Shown here piece by piece: positions 43,931 through 52,579 of a stretch of 64,000 bases of DNA. The position numbers and the translations under genes are program-made. A model generated the notes under the pieces. That model was not told where the DNA came from, ran no database searches, and was given only the letters and a program-made list of their open reading frames with translations. The first letter of the stretch is position 1; each line of letters begins with the position of its first letter. The stretch is from Limisphaerales bacterium (lineage in GTDB: Bacteria; Verrucomicrobiota; Verrucomicrobiia; Limisphaerales; SXTU01): NCBI GenBank assembly GCA_009773355.1, contig WRPG01000030.1, forward strand, positions 1-64,000, read 5' to 3'.

Positions 43931-44545
43931 TCAGTTTTTCTTGGGCGGTTTGACGAGCGCCGCCACCTCGAAGTTGAAGACGAGTTTCTCCCGGTCGTCG
44001 CCCGCGACCGACGTGGCCGAGTTGGATTCCTCCGGGCCGAGATCGAGGTTCAGGACGCGCAGGTAGGGGAAGTAGTTCTCGAAGTCCGCCAGGAACTTGC
44101 CCAAGTCGTGGTAATACGCGCTGCCGCTGACGCGGTAGGTGGCGGACTTGTAGGGAAACTCGGGGATCATCGTCATGTCGCCCATGGCCGGCGGCGGGAA
44201 GTTGGGGATCTCGACCTTGTAGGGGGCCTGGGTGCGGAACTTCTCGTAGGTGAGCCGGATCCACAGGTTGGCGTCGCCCGTGACCATGCCGGATTCCATG
44301 GCGGCCAGTTGCTCCTCGCGGCGGGTGAGCTTCTCCTCCTCCGCGTCCGCGGTCTTCACCAGTTTGGCCGCGTCCGTGTATTTCTTCTCCGCCTCGGCGA
44401 TGCTGGTCTGCATCTTCGCCAGGCTGCCCTGGGCGGAGCGGATGAGGAAGAAATAGATCAGCCCCAGCACCATCACCGTCCCCATGGCCACGGCCACCAG
44501 GTGCTGCTTCTTCTCCGGCGAAAGTTGTTTGATCTGGCTGAACAT
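43931..44545 (-). CDS. pilO: PilO-like assembly protein
   Basis: The 204-residue protein has a short cytoplasmic head, one membrane helix (about 17-36, LVAVAMGTVMVLGLIYFFLI), a coiled-coil stretch (about 40-85, SLAKMQTSIAEAEKKYTDAA) and a ferredoxin-like periplasmic domain (IPEFPYKSATYRVSGSAYYHDLG). This layout is that of PilO, partner of PilN in the inner-membrane alignment complex. It begins 1 nt after pilN and ends 3 nt before the PilP-like gene. Confidence 0.85.
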   Translation of the reverse strand: MFSQIKQLSPEKKQHLVAVAMGTVMVLGLIYFFLIRSAQGSLAKMQTSIAEAEKKYTDAAKLVKTADAEEEKLTRREEQLAAMESGMVTGDANLWIRLTYEKFRTQAPYKVEIPNFPPPAMGDMTMIPEFPYKSATYRVSGSAYYHDLGKFLADFENYFPYLRVLNLDLGPEESNSATSVAGDDREKLVFNFEVAALVKPPKKN

Positions 44546-44546
44546 C

Positions 44547-45212
44547 TCAGTTGCGGAACTGCTCGGTGAACGCGCACTCCATCGTGAAGGTGACGAAGAC
44601 CCTGTTCGGGTCGTCCTTGTCCGGCGTGGGGTTCGAGAAGCCCTTGAAGGTGACGGCGTTCTCCTTGGCCAGGTATTGCTTGAACCACGGGTGCGCCTCG
44701 ACGCGCTCCTTGAACTTGATGTAGTTCTGGTCGGCCGAGCCGTAATCGCGCGCGGTCACGACGAGGCGGATGACCTCGGTGGAGCTGGCGAGCTTGCTCT
44801 TGCCGCGCTCGCGGGACACCACCGCCGCCTGCACGTTGTAACCCTGCTCCACCCGGATGCGGGTGAGCTGGATCGGCTCCTGCGCCACCTGCTGCAGGGC
44901 GTTCAGGCACCCGGACCACAGCACGCGGTTGGTCACCATGCGGTGCAGGGCGTGGATGTTGCGCTCGATCTCCGCCGCGCGCTTCTGATGGTCGGCCACC
45001 TCCTTCGCGGTCTTCTCGAGCTTGGTGAAACTGGCCTTGTGCCCCTCCAACGCCCGGTTGGCCGCGCCCTTCGCGAAGAGCAGCCAGCCCCACCAGCCCA
45101 GCGCCAGCACCGCCAGGAAGCCGCCCAGATAGGCCGCCCGCTTGACCGGATCCCGCCGGCGCACCTCGGCGAGATACTGTTCTTCGGCCAGCAGATTGAT
45201 GCGGATGGGCAT
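44547..45212 (-). CDS. pilN: PilN-like assembly protein
   Basis: The 221-residue product starts MPIRINLLAEEQYLAEVRRR; the INLL motif is the conserved PilN peptide that binds PilM. A membrane helix follows at about 28-47, then a coiled coil and a ferredoxin-like domain (VIRLVVTARDYGSADQNYIK). It should pair with PilO and tie PilM to the inner membrane. It lies 3 nt after pilM and 1 nt before pilO. Confidence 0.88.
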   Translation of the reverse strand: MPIRINLLAEEQYLAEVRRRDPVKRAAYLGGFLAVLALGWWGWLLFAKGAANRALEGHKASFTKLEKTAKEVADHQKRAAEIERNIHALHRMVTNRVLWSGCLNALQQVAQEPIQLTRIRVEQGYNVQAAVVSRERGKSKLASSTEVIRLVVTARDYGSADQNYIKFKERVEAHPWFKQYLAKENAVTFKGFSNPTPDKDDPNRVFVTFTMECAFTEQFRN

Positions 45213-45215
45213 GGT

Positions 45216-46286
45216 CTAAAAGGCGGCCATTCCCGCGCCCACCGCCACGGTCAGTTGCGGCGCGACGGCCTCGATCTCCCCCAGCATCTGCGGGGGCAGC
45301 TCCAGCGTCATGAAGCTGGTCGGGTTCCAGGTCTGGCACGGCACCATCAACTCGACCTGCAGCGCCTGGACGATCTGCGGGCAGCGCGCCGCGCCGCCGG
45401 AGAAAAACACCTGGCTCACCGCCCGGTCCCGCTGGTGGTCGTGGAAGTCAATCGAGGCCCGCAGTTCCCGGCCCAGCGGCGAAAGCAGCGCCTGCGCGAC
45501 GGATTCGACCTCCGGCGGCATGGTGATCTTCGCCCCCTCCGCCTCCTCCAGGCTCATGCCCAGCGCCTCGGAGATGCCCTGCGTGAGCTTGCCGGAGCCG
45601 AAGGCCACCACCCGGCTCAACGTCAGCTCGCCGTTGTAAAGAATGCAGATGGTCGTGTTCTTGTAGCCCACGTCCACCAGCGCGACCACCTCCTTGGCGA
45701 AGGCCTCCGGTTGCGCCATTTCAAACGCGTTCGCCGGCCCGATGAAGCTGGGGATGATCTGGTCGGCCACCAGGCCCGCCCGCTCCGCCGACTCCTGCAA
45801 GTCCGCCACGATCTGCTTCTTCGCCGCGCCCACCAGCACCCGTGCCTTGGGGTTCCCGCCTTTGGGCGCGTCCGTCTTGGCGGGGCCATCCGCCTTGAGC
45901 GGCAGGATGTGGACATCGAAGATGCAGTCGGACAAATCCTGCTGCAGATAGTTCTTGCTGCCGAATTTCAGCATCTGCCGCATGTCATGCGCCGTGACCA
46001 GCGGCATGTCCGCATGGCGGAGCAGGGAGCTTTCCACGCCCACGGCGAGGCTGACGGGCTTGAGCCGCGCGTTGAGGAGCTGGGTCACCGCCTTGAGATG
46101 ATCCGCCATCGGCCCGGTGTTGAGTCCCTTGTCGAACACCGGCGCGTCCACCAGCGCGAAGCCGTTCAAGATGAAGCCATTGGCCTTGCGGGTGACATGG
46201 ATGGCCTTGGTGACCTTGGCCCCAAGGTCAATGACCATCACCTGGTCCCGCCTCTTTTCGAAGCTGTTGAAGAACGGCAACGGCAT
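45216..46286 (-). CDS. pilM: PilM-like actin-fold ATPase
   Basis: This 356-residue cytoplasmic protein is of the actin/FtsA-like PilM family. The first phosphate loop is VMVIDLGAKVTKAIHV, the second VVALVDVGYKNTTICIL, and the adenosine motif is FFSGGAARCPQIVQAL. PilM binds the PilN tail and helps organise the pilus or pseudopilus platform. It opens the operon that runs pilM-N-O-P-Q and then the two NHL exoproteins. The gap upstream (46287-46373) is where the promoter should lie, but I cannot pick a convincing -35/-10 pair. Confidence 0.92.
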   Translation of the reverse strand: MPLPFFNSFEKRRDQVMVIDLGAKVTKAIHVTRKANGFILNGFALVDAPVFDKGLNTGPMADHLKAVTQLLNARLKPVSLAVGVESSLLRHADMPLVTAHDMRQMLKFGSKNYLQQDLSDCIFDVHILPLKADGPAKTDAPKGGNPKARVLVGAAKKQIVADLQESAERAGLVADQIIPSFIGPANAFEMAQPEAFAKEVVALVDVGYKNTTICILYNGELTLSRVVAFGSGKLTQGISEALGMSLEEAEGAKITMPPEVESVAQALLSPLGRELRASIDFHDHQRDRAVSQVFFSGGAARCPQIVQALQVELMVPCQTWNPTSFMTLELPPQMLGEIEAVAPQLTVAVGAGMAAF

Positions 46287-46373
46287 CCGCAGCTTTGTAA
46301 GCGAAACCCGCCACGCGTGGCAAGCCGCAATGTCGGCCCGGTCCGCCCGCGTCGCCCATGGCAGCCACCCGCG

Positions 46374-47021
46374 TCAGGCCGGGGGCTTCCGGGCGAAGAC
46401 ATAGACGCGCCGGCTTTGGTGCTCCACTTCTGGATACGGGTCGCGCTCGACGATTTCTTCAATTTCCCAGCCGGCGGCTTCAAGTTCGCTTGCCATCGCC
46501 TCGGCCCGGAAGAAGTGGAAATCCACGTTCACCGGCTGGCCCCACCATTCATCAAGATGCACGGTGTCCGCCCCGAGATGAAAGGTGAGCAGCAGCCCGC
46601 CGCCTGACTGGACCACCCGTTGCAATTCGCGCAAGGCGGCAGGCACGTCCGCGCGCGGGACATGGATGATGGAGTAGAAGGCCGCGATGCCGGCCCAGGT
46701 CCCGTCGGCGAAGGGGAGGCGTAACATGCTCGCCTGGTGAAACTCGATGCCCGGGTTCAGCCGCCGCGCGCGCTCCACCATTGCCGCCGACAGGTCCACG
46801 CCGCAGACGCGCACGCCGCGCTCGTGCAAATAGCGCGCGACTTGTCCCGGCCCGCAGCCCAGGTCGCAGGCGGTGCCCCGGTCTCGCACCATGTAGGCGA
46901 AGCGGTCGAGGAGCTGGCGGTCAAGGGGCTTGTGCTGCAGCTCGTCGTAGATGCGGCGCACGTATTCGTCCGCCACGCGGTCGTAGCTGGCCTGCAGTTC
47001 CCGCGTGTTCGGCTCGTTCAC
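46374..47021 (-). CDS. Class I SAM-dependent methyltransferase
   Basis: This 215-residue cytoplasmic protein begins MNEPNTRELQASYDRVADEY. The SAM-binding motif is ACDLGCGPGQVARYL, followed by VCGVDLSAAMVERAR and the LPFADGTWAGIAAFYSIIHV segment, as in the UbiE/Methyltransf_11-type family. The substrate cannot be told. Its start overlaps the stop of the preceding exoprotein gene (ATGA, 47018-47021), so the two are cotranscribed. Confidence 0.9.
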   Translation of the reverse strand: MNEPNTRELQASYDRVADEYVRRIYDELQHKPLDRQLLDRFAYMVRDRGTACDLGCGPGQVARYLHERGVRVCGVDLSAAMVERARRLNPGIEFHQASMLRLPFADGTWAGIAAFYSIIHVPRADVPAALRELQRVVQSGGGLLLTFHLGADTVHLDEWWGQPVNVDFHFFRAEAMASELEAAGWEIEEIVERDPYPEVEHQSRRVYVFARKPPA

Positions 47022-48457
47022 TTGCCCAGCTTGTCGAGGATGTTCTTGGTGATGCGCTCGACGGCCTTGTCGCCGCCGCGCAGGCCGTGCGCCCAGTCGG
47101 TGGTGCCGGCGGTGAAGACCGTGCCGCCGCGCGTATAGACACCCATCACGGCGTTGCCCACGCGGCCCTTTTCCCAGCGCTCATACCACTCGGCATCGTC
47201 GGGATGCCACTTGGCCGGGCAGGACGAGAGCACGGTGAAGCCTGCGGGCGTGCCGTCACGGTGCGTGGGGGACGGCAGGCCGTTGAGCCAGACCAGCTCG
47301 CAGCCGTCGCACTCGTAGCCGACGATGGTGTCCTTCGCGCCGAAGACATCGCCGCGCTTCAGCTCCGTGCCCGTGAAAACCCAGTGCTCCGGGCGATGCA
47401 CGGTGAACTCCGCCGGCTCGGCCATGAACTGCCCGTGGCTCTTGCGGTAGCCGCCCCACAGGAAGCCCACGCCCGTCAGCGTGTTCTCGGGGCGCTTCAC
47501 GAGGTGATGACTCCACGCGGTCGAGAGCGTGCGGTGGTCGCCGGTCGCGAAGACCGGGTCCACGAAGTAATGCTGCTTGAAACACACGAGCGCGCTGCCG
47601 TTGTCCTCGCTGCGCACCTGCCAGCAGACCGAGTTGCCGCTGAAGAAGGCGACGTTCCCGCCGCGCCCGATGAACGCCTCCAAGTTGTCCCGCATCGGCG
47701 CGCTCCAATACTCGTCGTGGCCCACGCTGAGAACCAGCTTGTAGCCCGCCAGCAGCTCCGGGCGGAACTCCAGGTCGCTGTTCACCGCGTAGTCGAGCAC
47801 GTAGCCGTTGCGCTCCGCCCACACGACGAAGGGCAGTTCCCAGCGATCGAACTGCGAGCCGCCGGGTCGGTGGAACGACACGCGACTGCCCTGGTTCTTC
47901 CCGCGCCCGTTGTAGGCGTAGAGGCTGAAGCCGCCCCAGTTGTTGTAGGCGTTGTAGGTGTTGGAGGCGAGTTGCAGCAGAATCTTCGTGCCGCTGCCCG
48001 GCTGTGCGGGGCGCACGACGAAATACGTATCGCTCGCCGCCGTGCGCGGGCCGCGCTGCGTGTAAAGCCCGCCCCGGTCCTCCGCGCGCAGCGACGCCAC
48101 GTAGTAGCCGCTGCGCCAGTTCGCCGCGACCGGCACCTTGAAGCCCACCGGCCAGCCGCACCCGTGCGACGACGCGTTCTCCGGCACCGGATGCTCGCGG
48201 CCCGGCAAGTCCTTGCCCGTCCACACGACCTCGCGCTTCCCGCCGACGCGCGCGATCTCGACGCTGAACTTCGCCGCGCTGGTGGAGACGTGGAACGCGA
48301 CCTCCTCGCCGGGCTGAACGCTCAACTGCCCCGCGTAACTCTCGACGAACAGTGGGCGCGGCTCGTCTGCAGCGCCCAGGTGTGTGGCTCCGAATAAGCA
48401 GAGCAAGGCGAGGGCGGCGAAACGGCGGGTGACGGAGGCGAAGTGCATGGCACGCAT
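47018..48457 (-). CDS. Exported DMF-amidase beta-subunit-like protein
   Basis: From the ATG at 48457 (another at 48448) the product has 479 residues and a signal peptide (RFAALALLCLFGATHLGAAD). The first ~110 residues are an immunoglobulin-like domain (ESYAGQLSVQPGEEVAFHVS). The rest resembles the C-terminal domain of N,N-dimethylformamidase beta subunit (LQLASNTYNAYNNWGGFSLY, LVLSVGHDEYWSAPMRDNLE, VAFFSGNSVCWQVR). That region has a Rossmann/glutaminase-like fold. In exported proteins of this group the activity is not established, so a hydrolase role is only a suggestion. Confidence 0.82.
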   Translation of the reverse strand: MRAMHFASVTRRFAALALLCLFGATHLGAADEPRPLFVESYAGQLSVQPGEEVAFHVSTSAAKFSVEIARVGGKREVVWTGKDLPGREHPVPENASSHGCGWPVGFKVPVAANWRSGYYVASLRAEDRGGLYTQRGPRTAASDTYFVVRPAQPGSGTKILLQLASNTYNAYNNWGGFSLYAYNGRGKNQGSRVSFHRPGGSQFDRWELPFVVWAERNGYVLDYAVNSDLEFRPELLAGYKLVLSVGHDEYWSAPMRDNLEAFIGRGGNVAFFSGNSVCWQVRSEDNGSALVCFKQHYFVDPVFATGDHRTLSTAWSHHLVKRPENTLTGVGFLWGGYRKSHGQFMAEPAEFTVHRPEHWVFTGTELKRGDVFGAKDTIVGYECDGCELVWLNGLPSPTHRDGTPAGFTVLSSCPAKWHPDDAEWYERWEKGRVGNAVMGVYTRGGTVFTAGTTDWAHGLRGGDKAVERITKNILDKLGK

Positions 48458-48524
48458 GGTGTGAAGTTGGTTGACGCAACATCCGACGCAGTTGAGCCGA
48501 CCGGTAGTCGCCGCGACCGGCGGC

Positions 48525-49175
48525 CTATTCGAACTGCTTGCGAAAACGTGCCAACTCCTCGCGCAACGCGGCCACGTCCATTTTGAGCGCGGCGACTTCG
48601 GCCTCGAGCGCTTCCACCCGCGTCGGGCCGGATACAATCGTCGGACGCGCCTCGGCGGCAGCCGGATCCTCCAGCGCCGGCTCGCCGGAGAGCAGTTGCA
48701 CGAATCGTTTTTCCTTCTGGCCAGGCCGGGGCGGGACGATGCGAACGAGCGGCTCCGACAGCAGGGCGAGACCCTGCAAGGTTTCCTCGACCTCCACCAG
48801 GGACGCGAACGGATGCAGCCGCTCGGCGCGGGTGCGGAGTTCCCCCGGCGTCTGCGGGCCGCGCAGCAGCAGCACGCACAGCAGCGCCACCTCGCGCGGG
48901 TTCAGTTCGTAAACGTCGAGCAGGTTGTGCCGGTATTTCTGCACGCGCGAACCAGCGCCCCAAAGCTGCGTCACCAGCTTCTTGCCGCGCAAATCGTCCA
49001 GCCCCAGCGCGACAGCCTTCTCCTCGTAGTAAGTGACCGGGTCGCGATTCGTGGACTGGTTGCAGGCGATGGTCACGCCGTTGAGCGAGAGCGGATACTG
49101 GTCCGGCGTGGTGCGCTCCTTCTCGATGAGGCAGCCCAGGATGCGGGTTTCTTCCGGCGACAGTGTCAAAGCCAT
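48525..49175 (-). CDS. yceH: YceH (DUF480) family protein
   Basis: The 216-residue protein starts MALTLSPEETRILGCLIEKE and contains PDQYPLSLNGVTIACNQSTN and NPREVALLCVLLLRGPQTPGELR, the two winged-helix halves of YceH/DUF480. The C-terminal VEALEAEVAALKMDVAALRE is a coiled coil. Function in bacteria is not established; a nucleic-acid-binding role is suggested by the fold. It lies just before the tRNA-Leu on the other strand. Confidence 0.95.
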   Translation of the reverse strand: MALTLSPEETRILGCLIEKERTTPDQYPLSLNGVTIACNQSTNRDPVTYYEEKAVALGLDDLRGKKLVTQLWGAGSRVQKYRHNLLDVYELNPREVALLCVLLLRGPQTPGELRTRAERLHPFASLVEVEETLQGLALLSEPLVRIVPPRPGQKEKRFVQLLSGEPALEDPAAAEARPTIVSGPTRVEALEAEVAALKMDVAALREELARFRKQFE

Positions 49176-49272
49176 GCGCGACTTCTAACAGCCGGCAAAG
49201 GTGCCCACAAACTCTTACGCGCCGCCGGTCGTTGACGGCGAAACGCGCGCGAGTGAGTATGCCCGCGTCCTC

Positions 49273-49356
49273 GGGCACGTGGCGGAATGGCAGACGCGCT
49301 GGACTTAGGATCCAGTGGAGCAATCCGTGCAGGTTCAAGTCCTGTCGTGCCCACCA
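49273..49356 (+). tRNA. tRNA-Leu (anticodon UAG)
   Basis: The acceptor arms GGGCACG (49273-49279) and CGTGCCC (49346-49352) pair fully and are followed by A and an encoded CCA. The anticodon stem CTGGA/TCCAG holds the loop CTTAGGA with anticodon TAG at 49306-49308, reading CUA. GGTTCAAGTCC is the T arm. The long variable arm expected for leucine tRNA is present between the anticodon and T arms. Confidence 0.95.
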
Positions 49357-49465
49357 GCGAACGCCTGGCTTTCCCACGCGCAAGAACAGCTCCTGCGGCG
49401 CTTGGTTGCGATCTTGCCGCTACGGCACCCCTCGTGGACCCACCCAATGCGGACACGTCAACCGT

Positions 49466-50209
49466 TCATTCCTGCAACGATGCCAGCACCTCGGGGTCGC
49501 GCACGTCCACCCAGCGGCCCGCGATTTGTAGGCCGGCCACCTGGTGTCCCGCCGCGAGCATCGCCGTGAGCGCGTCGGTCAGCTCGTATTCGCCGCGCGG
49601 GGACTTCTGGAGTTTCGCGGTGAACGCAAAGAGCACCGGGTCGAAGAGGTAGATGCCCGCGTTATACCACGCGGTTTCGCCCGCCTTGAGCCAGCCGCTC
49701 TTGCGCAGTTCCTCCAACTGCGCCGCGCTCGGCTTCTCCACGAGATGCTTCAGACAGAAGTTGGCGTCGAAGAAGAACAGCCCGCCCTTGGTCACGTCCT
49801 CGCTGCCGGTCACGGTGACGAGGCCGGAGAACTTCCCGCTGTTCCAGCGCTTGAGCATGTCCGCGTAGGTTTCCGGCTTCACGAGGATGTCGCCATAGGT
49901 CAGCAGGAACGGCTCAGTGCCCGCAAAGGCCTTCGCCAGTTCCGGAGCCTTGCCCGTGCCGTCCTGCACGACCTGCCGCACGTAGCTGATGCGCGCGCCG
50001 AATTTGGAGCCGTCGCCGAAGAAGCCCTCCACCACCTCCGCGTGCCAGCCCGTGACGATGCAGAACTCGCGGATGCCCACGCTCAACAGCCCCTCGACGA
50101 TGTGCTGGAGGATGGGCTTGCCCTGCACACGGAGCATGGGCTTGGGGATTTCGTTGGTCAGGTCACGCATGCGCGTGCCTTTGCCTGCGGCGAGGATGAC
50201 GGCTTTCAT
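49466..50209 (-). CDS. Nucleotide-sugar pyrophosphorylase
   Basis: The 247-residue protein opens MKAVILAAGKGTRM, the nucleotidyltransferase signature, followed by NEIPKPMLRVQGKPIL with the substrate Lys. FLLTYGDILV carries the metal-binding Asp, and LKHLVEKPS and WYNAGIYLFDPVLF are further sugar-1-phosphate site motifs. It is most like glucose-1-phosphate thymidylyl/cytidylyltransferases; the exact nucleotide and sugar are uncertain. It lacks the C-terminal beta-helix of GlmU-type enzymes. It sits alone between two tRNA genes. Confidence 0.9.
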   Translation of the reverse strand: MKAVILAAGKGTRMRDLTNEIPKPMLRVQGKPILQHIVEGLLSVGIREFCIVTGWHAEVVEGFFGDGSKFGARISYVRQVVQDGTGKAPELAKAFAGTEPFLLTYGDILVKPETYADMLKRWNSGKFSGLVTVTGSEDVTKGGLFFFDANFCLKHLVEKPSAAQLEELRKSGWLKAGETAWYNAGIYLFDPVLFAFTAKLQKSPRGEYELTDALTAMLAAGHQVAGLQIAGRWVDVRDPEVLASLQE

Positions 50210-50224
50210 TGAGGTTAAAATCCG

Positions 50225-50300
50225 TGGTGGGCTGGCGGGGACTCGAACCCCGGACCAATGCCTTAAAAGGGCACTGCTCTACCAACTGAGCTACCAGCCC
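50225..50300 (-). tRNA. tRNA-Lys (anticodon UUU)
   Basis: On the minus strand GGGCTGGTAGCTCAGTTGG begins the molecule. The anticodon stem GTGCC/GGCAT (one G-T pair) encloses CTTTTAA with anticodon TTT. GGTTCGAGTCC is the T arm, and the acceptor stem closes with CCAGCCC followed by A and an encoded CCA. The 5' end is at 50300 and the CCA end at 50225. Confidence 0.96.
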
Positions 50301-50551
50301 GCCGAAGGTGTCGCGCCGGCCGGAAACCTACCGGCGTCCGGCCCGACGCGGGCGGGAACCTAATCAGCGCCCCACGGACCGCGCAAGCGCATTTCCTTGG
50401 CCTCGCAGCAGCACCGGACAGGGTCCGGGGAAATGCCCGGTCGTGGCTTCCTCTGACAGCAACCGGGCAAAACACGCAGAACGAGGCGAGGTGACGAGCG
50501 CGTCTCGACCACCGGCCGTTCGAGGCAGTGAGGAACGCCCCCCAGCCGCCC

Positions 50552-51808
50552 CTACGAGTTGCGTTTAAGTCTGGCCGCGTAGAAGCCGTCGAATCCCTCG
50601 CGGTCGGGGCGCAGTTGAAGCTCCTGCTCCAACGTCCACGCTGTGCCGTGCCCGGCGAGGAAAGCCTGCACCTGCCGCTCGTTTTCGTCCGGCAGCAGGC
50701 TGCAGGTGGCATAGACCAGCTTGCCGCCCGGCTTCACGAACTGCGAATAGTCCCGGAGGATGCGCGCCTGCACGCGCACGAGCCGCGCGACTTCCTTGGC
50801 CGTCATCTTCCACTTCACGTCCGCGTTCCGGCGCAACGTGCCGAGGCCGGAGCACGGCACGTCCAGCAGCACGCGGTCGGCGCTGGCGAACAAATCGGTG
50901 TGAACCTGCTCCTTGTCGAGCACGCCCAGCTCGATGATGGAGATGCTGGCGCGCTTGGCGCGCTCGGCGAGGGCGTGGAGCGGCTTGTCGCGAACATCGA
51001 GGGCGAGCAGCCGGCCCTTGTTCTTCATCAATGCCGCGAGATGCAGCGTCTTGCCGCCCGCGCCGCAGCACGCGTCAATCACGACCTGGCCCGGCTCGAC
51101 TTGCAGCAGCGGCGCGACGTGCTGGGACGCGGCGTCTTGAATCTCGAAGAGGCCGTTGCAGAAGGCGGTCGAGTTGCCGAGCTTGCGGCGTTCCTTCAGG
51201 CGCAAGGCATCTGGCAGGCCGGGAACTTCGTCGGCCTCGATGCCTTGCAGGGCGAGGTCCGCCTTCAGCGCGCCGGCGGTCGTGTGCAGGGAGTTCGCGC
51301 GCAGGAAGACATCAGCGGGCTGGTTGAGGGCGGCGAGCAAGCCCGGCCACTCGGAGCCAAACTCCTTGCGCCCGAGTTCAAACAGCCAGTCCGGGACGGA
51401 GGCGCGAATCGCGAGGGGCGTTTCACTGGCAGGGCCGGCCTGCTGGTCGGCCTTGGCTTCCGACGCCAACGTCGCTGCGCTCGTTGGCTCGATGCCGGCC
51501 GACCCGCAGGTCGGCCCTACCGCAGAGCGTCGCGCCCAATACGCCTCCCACAAAGTCTGCACCCGCTCCTCCGTGATGGCCTCGGGCAGCAGGCACTCGG
51601 CATCCGGCAAACCCGCGAGGTGCCAGTTCAGCCGCCACCAGCGGACGTTCTCGTAGACGCTCTCCGCGAAGAGCCGCCGGTCGCGCGCGCCCCACTTGCG
51701 GTTGGCCTTGAGCCGAGCGTCCACGACCTGCTCCGCGTGCTGGTTGCGCGCGAAGATGTCGCCGAGCGCGGCGAGGATTTGCGTGGTGAGGTTCGGGTGA
51801 AGAGTCAC
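50552..51808 (-). CDS. RsmB/NOP2-type rRNA cytosine-5 methyltransferase
   Basis: A GTG at 51808 opens a 418-residue protein (MTLHPNLTTQILAALGDIF). The N-terminal helical part resembles the NusB-like region of RsmB. The catalytic part shows DACCGAGGKTLHLAALM (SAM site), LLDVPCSGLGTLRRNADVKW with one catalytic Cys, and YATCSLLPDEN with the second. It should methylate cytosine 5 in rRNA. Residues about 95-126 (TCGSAGIEPTSAATLASEAK) are encoded by a repeat element lying between the two domains. The codons upstream of the GTG contain a TAATCACCAACCACTGATTA repeat rather than protein-like sequence. Confidence 0.93.
   Translation of the reverse strand: MTLHPNLTTQILAALGDIFARNQHAEQVVDARLKANRKWGARDRRLFAESVYENVRWWRLNWHLAGLPDAECLLPEAITEERVQTLWEAYWARRSAVGPTCGSAGIEPTSAATLASEAKADQQAGPASETPLAIRASVPDWLFELGRKEFGSEWPGLLAALNQPADVFLRANSLHTTAGALKADLALQGIEADEVPGLPDALRLKERRKLGNSTAFCNGLFEIQDAASQHVAPLLQVEPGQVVIDACCGAGGKTLHLAALMKNKGRLLALDVRDKPLHALAERAKRASISIIELGVLDKEQVHTDLFASADRVLLDVPCSGLGTLRRNADVKWKMTAKEVARLVRVQARILRDYSQFVKPGGKLVYATCSLLPDENERQVQAFLAGHGTAWTLEQELQLRPDREGFDGFYAARLKRNS
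51429..51520. repeat. Palindromic element inside the RNA methyltransferase gene
   Basis: The inverted arms 51429-51452 and 51497-51520 share GGGCCG(A/G)CCTGC(G/T)GGTCGGCC. CCAACG and CGTTGG pair in the middle. The element keeps the frame and encodes a linker between the N-terminal and catalytic domains. Confidence 0.8.
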
Positions 51809-51899
51809 GGGGCCGAGGGTAATCAGTGGTTGGTGATTAGTCGCGCAGCAATTCGGGGAGCCTCCCGCTCTCACCGGGGATGAACCAAGCGTGGCCGGT

Positions 51900-52484
51900 T
51901 CACGCCTCGCCCGGCCGACACCTCTGCCACAGCCATCCCGCCAGACCGCCCGCGAGGTAGCCGCCCAAATGCCCGCCCACCGCGACGCCCATGCCGGGCA
52001 GGAAGGCGAAGACAACGTCCTTGGCGATGAGCGCCAGCGCCAGCCAGATCACCGGCACGCGCACCGACGCATCAAGCAGCGCGACGTGGCCGCCCAGCCG
52101 GCCCGCCACGACCAGGCCCGCAAATCCGCAGAGCACGCCGCTGGCTCCGGCAGCTTGTCCGCCGCCCACGAGCAAATGGCCCGCCGCTCCGGCGAGCGTG
52201 AAGGCGAGCCATGCGCCCGCGTAACGTAGCGGGCCGAGCGCGTTGCCAGCCAGTCCGCCGAAGATGTGCAGCAGCAGAAGATTCCACGCGAGGTGCAGGC
52301 TGTGAACGTGGACGAACGGGTGCGTGAGCAGCCCCGGCAGGCTCCAGCCGGTGAGCGTGAGCGCGGCAAAGCGGCGCTCGTCCACCAGCCATTGAAGCCA
52401 GAAGGAAACGAACAGGACAGCCAGCAGCGCCTGGTTCCAACGGAACCCATGCCGCTCGCGAACTTCAAGGCGCAGCCAGTCCAT
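51900..52484 (-). CDS. Rhomboid-family intramembrane serine protease
   Basis: This 194-residue membrane protein has about six helices. HVHSLHLAWNLLLLHIFGG is the rhomboid HxxxN-type motif. The catalytic Ser115 lies in AAGASGVLCG, and the catalytic His172 in VAVGGHLGGYLAGG. The length fits a minimal six-helix rhomboid. It would cut membrane proteins within the bilayer; targets are unknown. It lies 95 nt downstream of leuA on the same strand. Confidence 0.9.
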   Translation of the reverse strand: MDWLRLEVRERHGFRWNQALLAVLFVSFWLQWLVDERRFAALTLTGWSLPGLLTHPFVHVHSLHLAWNLLLLHIFGGLAGNALGPLRYAGAWLAFTLAGAAGHLLVGGGQAAGASGVLCGFAGLVVAGRLGGHVALLDASVRVPVIWLALALIAKDVVFAFLPGMGVAVGGHLGGYLAGGLAGWLWQRCRPGEA

Positions 52485-52579
52485 GGACAGCTTTCGTGTT
52501 CAGCAACCGGGAGATGCTGACCACCGGTTGCCGCCCCATCCACCGCCCGCCAAGGGAGACCAGCGTGTCCTGCCGCCGT

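Noticed and set aside
52504-52530. CAACCGG...CCGGTTG hairpin as terminator of leuA
   Set aside because: The loop is 13 nt, there is no T-run on the minus strand, and a rhomboid gene follows on the same strand, so termination there is not supported.
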